DNA of 64,000 nt from Actinocatenispora sp036503555. Its GTDB lineage: Bacteria > Actinomycetota > Actinomycetes > Mycobacteriales > Micromonosporaceae. Positions 41,088 through 49,922 of this stretch are shown here, piece after piece. The DNA is taken from assembly GCA_036503555.1 (NCBI GenBank), contig DASXWQ010000013.1, positions 200,313-264,312 on the forward strand, read 5' to 3'. Position numbers and translations under genes: made by a program. The notes under the pieces are model-generated. The model did no database searches. It saw nothing but the letters and a program-made list of their open reading frames with translations, and was not told the DNA's origin. The first letter of the stretch is position 1; every line of letters starts with the position of its first letter.

Positions 41088-41491
41088 TCAGGAGTCCTGC
41101 GGCGGTCGGGCGAACGCGGGCGGCGCGCCGATCGGGCTCAGGTGCAGCCCGGCGATCTTCCACTCCGCGCCGTCGCGACGAGGATCTGCGTGCCGCGCAA
41201 CGTCGCGTCGGTGTTGTTGCCCTGGAACGAGGCACGCTGGTCGTACCGACCGATCGCGACGGCGGCGGTCCCGTAGTCGCGGATCGCGAGCTCGTCCCAG
41301 GTCAGGTCGGTCAGGACGAGCTGACCTGTGCGGTACCGGTCGAGCCACTGCTTCTTGTCGAGGATGAAGCCGAGCGGCCCCACGAGGCTGAAGTCGTCGG
41401 TGCTGATGGCGTCGAGCGCGTCGATGTCGCCGGCCACCTCGGCCGCGACCCAGCGCCGCCCGATCTCGGTGATCTCCTGCTCGGTACTCAT
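41088..41491 (-). pseudogene. Frameshifted NTF2-like/DUF4440 protein
   Basis: The frame from ATG 41491 reads a normal DUF4440 protein (RRWVAAEVAGDIDALDAI, TAAVAIGRYDQRASFQGNN, TLRGTQILV) and then drifts into unlike sequence and stops. The expected ending, DGAEWKIAGLHLSPIG, is intact in another frame and runs to a stop at 41088. Adding one base near 41175-41181 restores the join as RGTQILV-R-DGAEW. So there is a one-base deletion in the gene or an assembly error. The intact protein would have about 133 residues, normal for the family, whose members bind small molecules or act as isomerases. GGAGGACGCC precedes the ATG. Confidence 0.8.
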
Positions 41492-41546
41492 GGCGTCCTC
41501 CTGTCGTCGTGTCTGAGAAAAAGATAGAAGCCAAACCGTTCGATGT

Positions 41547-41565
41547 CAAACGATTGGACCGTTTG
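41547..41565. promoter_or_regulatory. Inverted repeat between divergent NTF2-like and DinB genes
   Basis: CAAACG-N7-CGTTTG sits in an AT-rich patch between divergent starts at 41491 and 41605; a related CAAACCG half-site begins at about 41532. It looks like a repressor operator shared by both genes. No regulator is adjacent, so the binder is unknown. Confidence 0.5.
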
Positions 41566-41604
41566 CGGAAGTCGAACGTCCGGAACCCGCACTAGCCTGC
41601 CGCC

Positions 41605-42156
41605 ATGACCGACAACACCGAGCCCGACCTGCAGGAACCGCCGATCGCCGGCGACGAGGCCGACACCCTCGTCGGCTGCCTCGAACGCCTCCGCCGTACG
41701 TTCGCGTGGAAGTGCGGCGGTCTCGACGCCGGCGGCCTGCGTACCACCGCCGCCGCGTCGTCGATCACCCTCGGCGGGCTGCTCAAACACCTGGCCAGCT
41801 GCGAGGACGACTACCTGTCCGTACGCCTGCTCGGCCGCGCGCCGAGCCCCCCGTGGGACGGCGCCGACTGGTCGGCCGATCCCGAGTGGGACTGGCACTC
41901 GGCCGCGGAGGACGGCCCGGAGGAGTTGGTCGCGCTCTGGCGGGACACCGTGGCGCGGTCCCGCGCCAACGTACGGCTGGCGCTCGCCGACGGCGGTCCC
42001 GGCCGGCTCGCCACGTACGCCGACGCGCAGGGCCGGTCGCCGAGCCTCCGGCGGCTGCTCGTCGACCTGATCGAGGAGTACGCCCGGCACCTCGGCCACG
42101 CGGACCTCATCCGCGAGTCCATCGACGGCCGCGTCGGCGAGGACGCGCCTCGCTGA
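41605..42156 (+). CDS. DinB-family protein (DUF664 type)
   Basis: A 183-residue four-helix metalloenzyme-like protein. The first helix and turn DTLVGCLERLRRTFAWKCGGL, the SITLGGLLKHLASCEDDYL stretch with the metal His, and the final VDLIEEYARHLGHADLIRESIDG with two more His are the DUF664 pattern. Many such actinobacterial proteins are mycothiol-dependent transferases or hydrolases; which one this is cannot be told. A TAGCCT element sits ten bases before the ATG. Confidence 0.85.
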   Translation: MTDNTEPDLQEPPIAGDEADTLVGCLERLRRTFAWKCGGLDAGGLRTTAAASSITLGGLLKHLASCEDDYLSVRLLGRAPSPPWDGADWSADPEWDWHSAAEDGPEELVALWRDTVARSRANVRLALADGGPGRLATYADAQGRSPSLRRLLVDLIEEYARHLGHADLIRESIDGRVGEDAPR

Positions 42157-42230
42157 TCGGCACGCGCCTGCAACTTTCGTTGGGTTCCAGGCCCGAACTT
42201 TCCCGCCATGTGCCATCTGACCTGCTCTTT

Positions 42231-42251
42231 TACCGTCAGTAGTGGACGGTA
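42231..42251. promoter_or_regulatory. Inverted repeat upstream of the MMPL exporter
   Basis: TACCGTC-N7-GACGGTA, seven-base perfect arms, lies 24 bases before the MMPL start. A NarL-type response regulator is encoded in the same gene set and binds this kind of site, so autoregulation is plausible. A simple leader hairpin is the alternative. Confidence 0.5.
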
Positions 42252-42275
42252 CAGCGGGTCGAGAGCTGGGGTGCG

Positions 42276-44360
42276 ATGCGGCGGGTGTGGGATCGATGGG
42301 CGCGGCTGGTGACCGGGCGCCGGACTGCCTGGCTGGTGTTGGTCGTGGCGCTGTTGCTCGCCGCCGGGGTGACCGGGGCGCTGCGCGGGGCGACGGCGCC
42401 GGGCGCAGCCAACGCACTGCCGACCGGGTCGGAGTCGGCGCAGGTGCAGGAGCTGGAGAAGCGTTTTCCCCGGCACGAGCTGGCGCCGGTCATGGCGGTG
42501 TTCACCCGCCATGACGGTGGCCGGCTGACCGGCTCGGACCAGGACGACGCCAGGCAGGTCGGGCAGCGGATCGGGCAGCGTTCCCCACACCTGGTCCTGT
42601 CTGAGGATCATCGGGCGGCGGTGGTCGACGTGATGGTCGACGTGGACCGGCCCAACGCCGAGATCGGTGACGCGATCGACCGGATGCGTAGCGAGGCGCA
42701 GCGGGCGGTGCCGTCGGGGTTGGCGGTGCAGATCACCGGCGGGCCGGCCTTCGGCGCCGACATCGCCTCGGCCTTCGACGGAGCGAACCTCACCCTGCTG
42801 GCGGTCACCGTCGCCGTCGTGGCGCTGCTCCTGCTGCTCACCTACCGGTCGCCCATCCTGTGGCTGGTACCGCTGGCAGTGGTCGGCTTGGCCGACCAGG
42901 TTGCCGGTACCGTGACCGCGAGGCTGGGCGCGGCGGTGGACCTGCGGTTCGACGCGGGCATCATCAGCGTGCTGGTGTTCGGCGCGGGGACCAACTACGC
43001 GCTGCTGTTGATCTCCCGCTACCGCGAGCAACTGCATTCCAGCAGCGATCACCGGGTCGCGCTGACCGCCGCCGTACGCGGCACCGGGCCGGCGATCCTG
43101 GCCAGCAACGTGACGGTGGTGGCCTCGCTGCTGACGCTGCTGCTGGCCGTGATGCCCAGTACGCGGGGGCTGGGTGCGGCCGCGGCGGTCGGGTTGGCGA
43201 TCGCGCTGGTGTGCACCCTGGTGCTGCTGCCGGCGGCGCTGGCGGTGTGCGGGCGGCGACTGTTCTGGCCGTTCGTACCCCGGCCGGGCGCGACGCCGGC
43301 GACCGGCCGGGTGTGGCGGCGGGTGGCGGGCGCGGTGACGCGTCGGCCGGCCCTGGTGGCGGTCGCCTCGCTGGTGGGGTTGGCGGTGCTGGCCGGTGGC
43401 CTGATCGGTACCCGGGTGGGGCTCAGCCAGCTGGAGCAGTTCCGGGTGCCGTCGGAGTCGGCGGCCGGGCTGCAGGTGCTGGCCCGCCACTTTCCGGCCG
43501 GCGAGTCGGCGCCGCTGACGGTTGTCGCGGACTCCTCCACCACCCGGCAGGTCATCGCGGCGGCCAACACCGCACCCGGCGTGACCTCGGTACGCCCGGC
43601 CGGCGCCGCCGACGGTCTGGTGAAGCTGACGGTGGTCGGCTCTGCGCAGCCGGGCAGCCCCGCCGCGCTGGACACCGTACGTGGGCTCAGGGCGGCGGTG
43701 CATCGCGTCCCGGGCGCGCATGCGCTGGTGGGCGGGCAGTCGGCCCAGGACCTGGATGTCACGTCCGCGTTCCGGCGCGACCTGCTCACCATCGCGCCGT
43801 TGATCCTGGCGGTGGTCCTGCTGCTGCTCGTCGCGCTCCTGCGGGCGCTGGTGGCGCCGCTGCTGCTGGTGCTGGTCAACGTGTGCTCGGCGGTGGCGGC
43901 GATCGGCGCGGGCACGTTCGTCGGGAAGAGCCTGTTCGGGTTCCCGGCGTTGGATGTCAACGTGCCACTGGTGGCATTTCTGTTCCTGGTGGCGTTGGGC
44001 ATCGACTACACGATCTTCCTGGTGCACCGCACCCGGCAGGAAGCCGCCAAGCACGGTACCCGGCGCGGTGTGGTCGAGGCGGTCGGTCATACCGGCACGG
44101 TGATCACCAGCGCCGGGATGGTTCTCGCGGGGGTCTTCGCGACCCTCGGCGTACTGCCGTTGACGACCCTGGCCCAGCTCGGGCTCATCGTCGGGCTCGG
44201 GGTGCTGGTCGACACGCTGCTGGTGCGCACCCTGGTCGTACCGGCGGTGGTGGCGCTGGTCGGTGACCGGATGTGGTGGCCGGGCCGGCTCGGGCGGCAC
44301 GTGGCCACACCGGCCGACAGGATCGCGGTGGGCGGCGACAGTGTCGGCGTGGGTGGCTAG
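42276..44360 (+). CDS. MMPL-family transporter (RND-like exporter)
   Basis: A 694-residue transporter of the MmpL/SSD group. It has an amino-terminal helix, a first outside loop, a five- to six-helix bundle starting ANLTLLAVTVAVVALLLLLTYRS, then a second half with the same layout (DLLTIAPLILAVVLLLLVALLRALVAPLLLVL and IDYTIFLVHRTRQEA with the proton-relay Asp and Tyr). It exports lipids, peptides or drugs using the proton gradient. It is followed after 45 bases by a histidine kinase and response regulator. Base composition here seems slightly lower in GTAC words than its neighbours, a possible sign of transfer. Confidence 0.9.
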   Translation: MRRVWDRWARLVTGRRTAWLVLVVALLLAAGVTGALRGATAPGAANALPTGSESAQVQELEKRFPRHELAPVMAVFTRHDGGRLTGSDQDDARQVGQRIGQRSPHLVLSEDHRAAVVDVMVDVDRPNAEIGDAIDRMRSEAQRAVPSGLAVQITGGPAFGADIASAFDGANLTLLAVTVAVVALLLLLTYRSPILWLVPLAVVGLADQVAGTVTARLGAAVDLRFDAGIISVLVFGAGTNYALLLISRYREQLHSSSDHRVALTAAVRGTGPAILASNVTVVASLLTLLLAVMPSTRGLGAAAAVGLAIALVCTLVLLPAALAVCGRRLFWPFVPRPGATPATGRVWRRVAGAVTRRPALVAVASLVGLAVLAGGLIGTRVGLSQLEQFRVPSESAAGLQVLARHFPAGESAPLTVVADSSTTRQVIAAANTAPGVTSVRPAGAADGLVKLTVVGSAQPGSPAALDTVRGLRAAVHRVPGAHALVGGQSAQDLDVTSAFRRDLLTIAPLILAVVLLLLVALLRALVAPLLLVLVNVCSAVAAIGAGTFVGKSLFGFPALDVNVPLVAFLFLVALGIDYTIFLVHRTRQEAAKHGTRRGVVEAVGHTGTVITSAGMVLAGVFATLGVLPLTTLAQLGLIVGLGVLVDTLLVRTLVVPAVVALVGDRMWWPGRLGRHVATPADRIAVGGDSVGVGG

Positions 44361-44405
44361 CCGCGGTGGCCGAACCGGCCGAGCGCGCCGGGCCGGCTGT
44401 CTACG

Positions 44406-45599
44406 ATGACCACCACGATGTCCGATGCCTGGTCCCGGCCGGTGGCGCTGGTGCTGCTGCGCCGCAGTGAACACCTGCTGTTCGGCGCGCTGCTGGTGCT
44501 GGGCGCCCTCGGGGCATGGGGCGGGTCGCGGCGATGGCTCCTGCTGGCCGGCGCCGCGGGAGTCGCCGGGTGGTACGCACTGGGCGTGGTGTTGGCCCGC
44601 CGCAGCCGGCGGCGGTGGCTGGCGAGCGGCTGGCTGGCCGTGTTGACCGCTGGGTGCGTGGCGTTGACCGCCGGCTCGGTCGGGTTCGTGTGGTTGGCGT
44701 TTCCGCTGTTCCTTCTGGCCAGTCAGATGCTGCCGCTGGCCGCCGCGATCCCGGCGGTCGCGGCGATCACCGGAGCCGCGATCGCCGCGATCGCGGCCGG
44801 CCGCGGCCGGCTGGATGCCGCTGCGGTGATCGGGCCGGTGGTGGGTGCCGCGGTGGCGGTGGTGATCAGCGTGGTCTACCGGGACCTGGCCGACCAGGTA
44901 CGCCAGCGCGCGACGTTGATCGCGCAGCTGACCGCGACCCGCGACGAGCTGGCCGCGTCCCAGCGCCAGGCCGGGGTCCTGGCCGAACGCGAACGGCTGG
45001 CCCGCGAGATCCACGACACGATCACCCAGAGCCTGACCAGCATCCTGCTGGTGCTGCGTACCGCGCGCGACGCCGACCCCACCCGGGTCGACGCGCGACG
45101 CGCCGAACTGGACACCGCGATCGCCGCGGCCGGCTCGGCGTTGACCGACACCCGCCGGCTGGTGGCCGACCTGACGCCGGCCGAGCTGACCGGACAGTCG
45201 CTGCCGCAGGCGCTGCGGCGCGTGGTCGCCGGACAGACCGACCCGCCGGCCCGGCTGCACGTGGAGGGCGAGCCGGTCGCGGTACCCACCCCGGTGGCGG
45301 TGGCCCTGCTGCGCGGCGCGCAGGAAGCCCTGGCCAACGTCCGCGCCCACGCGAAGGCCCGGCGGGTGGAGGTGACGCTGACCTTCCTGCCCGACTCGAT
45401 CAGCCTGGACGTGCTCGACGACGGCATCGGCTTCGATCCCGCGTCACCCGTCGGCCCCAGCACCGGTACCGGGCTGGGGTTGGCCGGGATCCACGCCCGC
45501 GCCGCCGAGGTGGGTGCCAGTACCCAGATCGACGCGGCGCCCGGCCACGGCACCGCGGTCAACATCACCGTGCCCCGCCAGGAGGGCAGAGATGCCTGA
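44406..45599 (+). CDS. Sensor histidine kinase, HisKA_3 (NarL) type
   Basis: A 397-residue membrane kinase. Residues 1-158 hold five or six hydrophobic helices with short loops and no large outside sensor, so the signal is likely in the membrane. The phosphorylated histidine is His203 in LAREIHDTITQSLTSILLVLR. The ATP part has LRGAQEALANVRAHAKA (N box) and DVLDDGIGFDPA, GTGLGLAGIHARAAEVGA (G boxes). It phosphorylates the regulator whose gene overlaps its end. M5 at 44418 is an alternative start. Confidence 0.92.
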   Translation: MTTTMSDAWSRPVALVLLRRSEHLLFGALLVLGALGAWGGSRRWLLLAGAAGVAGWYALGVVLARRSRRRWLASGWLAVLTAGCVALTAGSVGFVWLAFPLFLLASQMLPLAAAIPAVAAITGAAIAAIAAGRGRLDAAAVIGPVVGAAVAVVISVVYRDLADQVRQRATLIAQLTATRDELAASQRQAGVLAERERLAREIHDTITQSLTSILLVLRTARDADPTRVDARRAELDTAIAAAGSALTDTRRLVADLTPAELTGQSLPQALRRVVAGQTDPPARLHVEGEPVAVPTPVAVALLRGAQEALANVRAHAKARRVEVTLTFLPDSISLDVLDDGIGFDPASPVGPSTGTGLGLAGIHARAAEVGASTQIDAAPGHGTAVNITVPRQEGRDA

Positions 45600-46218
45600 G
45601 ATCCGGGTTCTGCTGGTCGACGACCACCCGGTCGTACGGGGTGGGCTGCGCGCCGCACTGGACGGTGATGCCGACATCCGCGTGGTGGGCGAGGCCGCCA
45701 CCGGCGAGGACGGCGCCGCCCAGGCCGCAACGCTGCACCCCGACGTGGTGCTGATGGACCTGCAACTGGGCGCCGGCATCGACGGCGCCGAGGCCACCAC
45801 CCGGATCCGCGCCCTACCCAACCCGCCGCGGGTGCTGGTGCTCACCACGTACGAGCGCGACGCCGACATCCTGCCCGCCATCGCCGCGGGCGCCGCCGGC
45901 TACCTGCTCAAGGACGCCACCCCGGACCAGCTGCGCTCCGCCGTGCACGACACCGCCGCCGGCCGAACCGTACTGGCCCCGACGGTGGCCACCCGCCTGG
46001 TCGAGCGTGCCCGCTCGCCGTACCCGGCTCTGACCGCACGCGAGACCCAGATCCTGGTGATGGTCGCCGACGGGGCGTCCAACCAGGCCATCGGGCGGGC
46101 GCTGTTCATCACCGAGGCCACCGTCAAGTCCCACCTGGTGCAGGTGTTCACCAAGCTCGCCGTCGACAACCGCACCGCCGCCGTGGCCGAAGCCCGCCGC
46201 CGCGGCCTCATCGCCTGA
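45592..46218 (+). CDS. NarL/FixJ-family response regulator
   Basis: A 208-residue regulator. The receiver domain has Asp10-Asp11 and the phosphorylation site Asp56 in VVLMDLQLG, then VLVLTTYERDADI and LLKDATPDQL. The output is a LuxR-type helix-turn-helix (LTARETQILVMVADGASNQAIGRALFITEATVKSHLVQVFTKL). The start overlaps the kinase stop by eight bases. It probably controls the MMPL gene, perhaps through the palindrome at 42231. Confidence 0.93.
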   Translation: MPEIRVLLVDDHPVVRGGLRAALDGDADIRVVGEAATGEDGAAQAATLHPDVVLMDLQLGAGIDGAEATTRIRALPNPPRVLVLTTYERDADILPAIAAGAAGYLLKDATPDQLRSAVHDTAAGRTVLAPTVATRLVERARSPYPALTARETQILVMVADGASNQAIGRALFITEATVKSHLVQVFTKLAVDNRTAAVAEARRRGLIA

Positions 46219-46254
46219 CGGACACGGTGCCACCGCGGCACGGGGTTGACGCCG

Positions 46255-46293
46255 CGGTCGGCTCCGGGCCATGGCGAGGCCCGGAGCCGACCG
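46255..46293. terminator. Bidirectional terminator with perfect 16-base arms
   Basis: CGGTCGGCTCCGGGCC and GGCCCGGAGCCGACCG flank a seven-base loop. It lies between the ends of the response regulator (46218) and the convergent GH65 gene (46299), and can end both. Confidence 0.85.
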
Positions 46294-46298
46294 GACGG

Positions 46299-48650
46299 CT
46301 ACTGGCGGCGGCGCGGGGCGCGGCCCGGCGGCTGGACCGGTACCGGCCACTCCGGGGCGGGCGGGATCGTCCGCGTCACGGGCTTGCTGGGGGAGAGGGC
46401 CAGTTTCTCGCCGTGGTGCAGCACCGGGATCGTCGGCCCGGAGTCCAGCGTGTACGTGACCTCGTCGCCGGTCACCTCGACGCGCAGGTGATGGCCGCGT
46501 ACCTGCATGCGGAAGGCGATGCGGGACAGTCCGCGCGGCAGCCGTGGCGCGAACGCCATGCCCTCCTCGTGGTCGCGCAGGCCGCCGAACCCGGCGACCA
46601 GCGCCAGGCAGGCGCCGGCCAGCGACGCCATGTGCAGCCCGTCCTTGGTGTTGGAGTGCAGGTCGTCGAGGTCGGTCAGGGCCGCCTCGGCGAGGTAGTC
46701 CAGCGCCAGGTCCATGTGCCCACACTCGGCGGCGATGATCGCCTGCGTACTCGCCGACAGCGACGAGTCGCGCGTGGTGATCTGCTCGTAGTACGCGAAG
46801 TTGCGGGCCTTCTGCTCGGGCGTGAACGCGTCCCCGCAGGTCTGCATCGCCAGCACCAGGTCGGCCTGCTTGACGACCTGCTTGCGGTAGATGTCGAAGT
46901 ACGGGAAGTGCAGCATCAGCGGGTACCGGTTGCCGGTGGTGTCGAAGTCCCACCGCTGGTGGTTGGTGAACCCCTCCGACTGCGGGTGCACGCCGAGCGT
47001 CTCGTCGTACGGGATGGTCATGGCCTTGGCCGCGTCCCGCCACGTCGCCATCTCCTCGACGGTGACGCCCAGCTCGGCCGCCTCCGTCGGGTACCGCTCG
47101 GCGCAGTCGGCGGCGGCGAACAGGTTCCGCCGCGCCATCAGGTTGGTGTAGACGTTGTTGTCGGCGATCGCCGAGTACTCGTCGGGGCCGGTCACGCCGT
47201 CGATGCGGAACTGCCCGTGCGTGTCGTGGTGGCCCAGCGAGCGCCACATCCGGGCCGTCTCGATCAGCAGCTCCAGCCCCACCTCCCGCTCGAACTCGCG
47301 GTCGTCGGTGGCCTTCACGTACCGCACGACGGCGTGCGCGATCCCCGCGCCCAGGTGGAACGCGGCGGTACCGGCCGGCCAGTAGCCCGAACACTCCTCG
47401 CCGCGGATCGTGCGCCACGGGAACACGGCGCCCTCCAGACCCAACTGCTGCGCGCGGTCCCGTGCCATCGGCAGCAGGTTGTACCGCCACCGCAGCGCCT
47501 GCGCCACCGCCGCCGGCACCGAGTACGTCAGCAGCGGCAGCACGAAGATCTCGGTGTCCCAGAACGCGTGCCCGTCGTACCCGGGGCCGGTGAGGCCCTT
47601 CGCCGGAATCGCGCGTTCCTCGGCTCGGGCGGACGCCTGCAGCACGTGGAACAGCGCGAACCGGATCGCCTGCTCGATCTCGGTGTCGCCGTCGACCTCG
47701 ACCGCGGCACCTTGCCAGAAGTCGTCCAGGTACTGCCGCTGCTCGGCGAGCAGTCCGTCCCAGCCGGTGAACCGGGCCGCGGACAGCGCGGCGGCGACCT
47801 GGTCGCGCAGCGCCGGCACCGACCGGTGCGACGACCACCCGTACGCGAGGAACTTGACCAGCCGCAGCTTCTGTCCCGGCTGGAGCACCGTGGTGACGGT
47901 GGTCCGGGCCAGGTCGTCGAACGACTCGGTGGTCACGTGCAGGTTGACGTCGTCGGGGGCGGTGATGCGGTGCTCCATGCCGGCGGCGACACGCAGCCCG
48001 CTGCGCGCCGTCTGGTGGATCAGTACCGCGCCGCGCTCGCCGGACACCCCGTTGTGCTCGGGCCGCAGCGGCGCCTCCAGTACGGCGGCGGCGCGCGGGT
48101 CGGCCGACCCGTCGGGCTGCTGCTCGTTGGTGACGAGCTCGGACTGGAGCACCACCCGCGCGGGGCCGTCGACCGGCTCCACCTCGTAGCAGATCGCGGC
48201 GATCGCCCGCTGCGTGAACGACACCATCCGGGTCGACGAGATCTTGACGGTACGCCCGGCCGGCGACGTCCAGGTCACGTCGCGGCGCAGTACGCCGTCC
48301 TTGAAGTCGAGGTTGCGCTCGTGCTCGTGCAACTGCCCGTACCGCAGGTCGAACGGCTCGTCGTCGACCAGCAGCCGGATCAGCTTGCCGTTGGTCACGT
48401 TGATGACGGTCTGCCCGGACTCGGGGTAGCCGTACCCGGCTTCGGCGTGCGGCAGCGGCCGCAGCTCGAACACGCCGTTGAGGTACGTGCCCGGCAGGCC
48501 GTGCGGTTCGCCCTCGTCGAGGTTGGCCCGCATCCCGATGTGGCCGTTGGACAGCGCGAACACCGACTCCGACTGAGCGATGGTGTCCAGGTCAAGACTG
48601 AGTTCACGCAGGCACCAAGGCTCCACGGTGAACGCCCGGCCAGTAGTCAT
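46299..48650 (-). CDS. Glycoside hydrolase family 65 phosphorylase
   Basis: A 783-residue cytosolic enzyme. The amino-terminal super-sandwich begins ESVFALSNGHIGMRANLDEG; the catalytic (alpha/alpha)6 barrel includes GHAFWDTEIFVLPLLTY and RYNLLPMARDRA, and the general acid Glu491 lies in VTGPDEYSA. GH65 members split maltose, trehalose, kojibiose or nigerose with phosphate, giving beta-glucose-1-phosphate. The next gene on the same strand is a beta-phosphoglucomutase, the usual partner that makes glucose-6-phosphate. The exact disaccharide cannot be read from sequence by eye. No transporter lies beside it. Confidence 0.92.
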   Translation of the reverse strand: MTTGRAFTVEPWCLRELSLDLDTIAQSESVFALSNGHIGMRANLDEGEPHGLPGTYLNGVFELRPLPHAEAGYGYPESGQTVINVTNGKLIRLLVDDEPFDLRYGQLHEHERNLDFKDGVLRRDVTWTSPAGRTVKISSTRMVSFTQRAIAAICYEVEPVDGPARVVLQSELVTNEQQPDGSADPRAAAVLEAPLRPEHNGVSGERGAVLIHQTARSGLRVAAGMEHRITAPDDVNLHVTTESFDDLARTTVTTVLQPGQKLRLVKFLAYGWSSHRSVPALRDQVAAALSAARFTGWDGLLAEQRQYLDDFWQGAAVEVDGDTEIEQAIRFALFHVLQASARAEERAIPAKGLTGPGYDGHAFWDTEIFVLPLLTYSVPAAVAQALRWRYNLLPMARDRAQQLGLEGAVFPWRTIRGEECSGYWPAGTAAFHLGAGIAHAVVRYVKATDDREFEREVGLELLIETARMWRSLGHHDTHGQFRIDGVTGPDEYSAIADNNVYTNLMARRNLFAAADCAERYPTEAAELGVTVEEMATWRDAAKAMTIPYDETLGVHPQSEGFTNHQRWDFDTTGNRYPLMLHFPYFDIYRKQVVKQADLVLAMQTCGDAFTPEQKARNFAYYEQITTRDSSLSASTQAIIAAECGHMDLALDYLAEAALTDLDDLHSNTKDGLHMASLAGACLALVAGFGGLRDHEEGMAFAPRLPRGLSRIAFRMQVRGHHLRVEVTGDEVTYTLDSGPTIPVLHHGEKLALSPSKPVTRTIPPAPEWPVPVQPPGRAPRRRQ

Positions 48651-48787
48651 GGCTCCCCGATCTTCTACGTACGTCTGGTCATGGTGTTTGCCGCACCGGT
48701 GTAGGGGTCCGCCGGTGCGGCAGGGGGGTGTGTGGTGGTGCCGGTGTGCCGGGGATCCGGTGTTGCCGGTGACCCTGGCCGTGCGGG

Positions 48788-49561
48788 TCACCGCGCCGCG
48801 GTATGCGGCTCCGCCTCGGGCGCCTCGGAGGTCATCAGGTCGGCGAGGTCGTCGACGACGATGTCGGCGCCGTGCTCGCGCAGCGCGTCGGCCTGCCCGA
48901 CCCGGTCGACGCCGACGACGATCGCGAAGTCACCGGCGGCGCCGGCCGCCACGCCGGACAGGGCGTCCTCGAACACGGCCGCCTCGTCCGGTCGTACGCC
49001 GAGGGCGCGCGCGCCGGCGAGGTAGGTGTCGGGGGCTGGCTTGCCGGCGAGCCCGTCGCGGGCGGCGACGACACCGTCGACGACGTCCTCGAACAGGTCG
49101 CTGATGCCGGCGGCGGCGAGCACGTCCCGGCAGTTGGCGCTGGAGGAGACGACCGCGCGGCGCAGGCCGGCGGCGCGCGCGGCCTCCACGTACGCCACGG
49201 AGCCGGGGTAGACCTCGACCCCGTCCTCGCGGATCCGCCGGGTCACGATCTCGTTCTTCCGGTTGCCGAGGCCGCGGACGGTCTCGCGGTCCGGCGGGTC
49301 GTCCGGGGAACCCTCGGGCAGCGTGATGCCGCGCGAGGCGAGGAACGACCGCGTGCCGTCCTGTCGGGACTTGCCGTCCACGTAGCGGTCGTAGTCGCTC
49401 TGCGTGAACGGCTCGGCCGTCGTGTGCTCACGACGCGCACGCTCCGCAAGGTACGCGTCGAACATCTCCCGCCACGCCGCCGCGTGGACGACGGCGGTAC
49501 GGGTAAGGACGCCGTCCAGATCGAACAGGCAGGCGCGCACGCCGTTCGGAAGCCCCAGCAC
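48788..49561 (-). CDS. Beta-phosphoglucomutase-like HAD hydrolase
   Basis: A 257-residue HAD enzyme. Motif I is ACLFDLDGVLTRTAVVHAAAW, with Asp-x-Asp as nucleophile and acid; SSSANCRDVLAAAG and KPAPDTYLAGARALG are later motifs, and FEDALSGVAAGAAGDF closes the active site. It should convert the beta-glucose-1-phosphate made by the GH65 phosphorylase to glucose-6-phosphate. It is first in the pair, 137 bases upstream of the phosphorylase on the same strand. Confidence 0.88.
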   Translation of the reverse strand: MLGLPNGVRACLFDLDGVLTRTAVVHAAAWREMFDAYLAERARREHTTAEPFTQSDYDRYVDGKSRQDGTRSFLASRGITLPEGSPDDPPDRETVRGLGNRKNEIVTRRIREDGVEVYPGSVAYVEAARAAGLRRAVVSSSANCRDVLAAAGISDLFEDVVDGVVAARDGLAGKPAPDTYLAGARALGVRPDEAAVFEDALSGVAAGAAGDFAIVVGVDRVGQADALREHGADIVVDDLADLMTSEAPEAEPHTAAR

Positions 49562-49727
49562 GGCACCGATAGTAGCGGTGAAGTGGGGGAATGACAGACC
49601 TGACGCTGGCGCGTTTCGGCGCCGTTACCTCCTGGTTGCCGAGGTGGTGGCGGGTCGGACGGTGGGGACGGCGGCCGTACCGCGTCCGACCTGGAATTCG
49701 GCGGCCCAAACGCTCTCCGTAACCAGA

Positions 49728-49745
49728 TCCAGCTACCTAGAAAGC
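49728..49745 (+). repeat. 18-base dispersed repeat, copy B
   Basis: TCCAGCTACCTAGAAAGC is identical to 20775-20792, 29 kb away. It is followed by ATG after one base, as the other copies are followed by ATG within four bases. Here it lies about 165 bases upstream of the phosphoglucomutase start. It could be an operator of a MarR-type regulator (one is encoded at 53130) or an integration scar. Confidence 0.75.
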
Positions 49746-49829
49746 AATGATCTTCGTGGCGCACGTCACCGACAGAAATGGGACGTCGGATGTCCCGCGG
49801 CGACGGCCAGGCGTGCGATTCGTCCGGTT

Positions 49830-49922
49830 TTGCGGGAACGGCTGCCGACACCAAAGTGGACAGCGGCTTACGCAGAAGTACATCGAGGATGTCGCGCTCG
49901 GTAGGGGAGAGGGCGCGACTCC
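49830..49922 (-). pseudogene. Possible fragment of an OmpR-type winged-helix domain
   Basis: On the minus strand a short frame reads SRALSPTERDILDVLLRKPLSTLVS. This resembles the winged-helix start of KdpE/OmpR-type regulators (LTPTEW-x-LL-x-x-LVR-x-PG-x-LVS). No start codon, receiver domain or remaining helix-turn-helix accompany it, so if real it is a relic. The match is short and could be chance. Confidence 0.3.

Noticed and set aside
41811..45350. A 1179-codon minus-strand frame over the DinB, MMPL and kinase genes
   Set aside because: Its translation is rich in Arg, His, Gln and Gly without domains, as expected from the complement of GC-rich genes.
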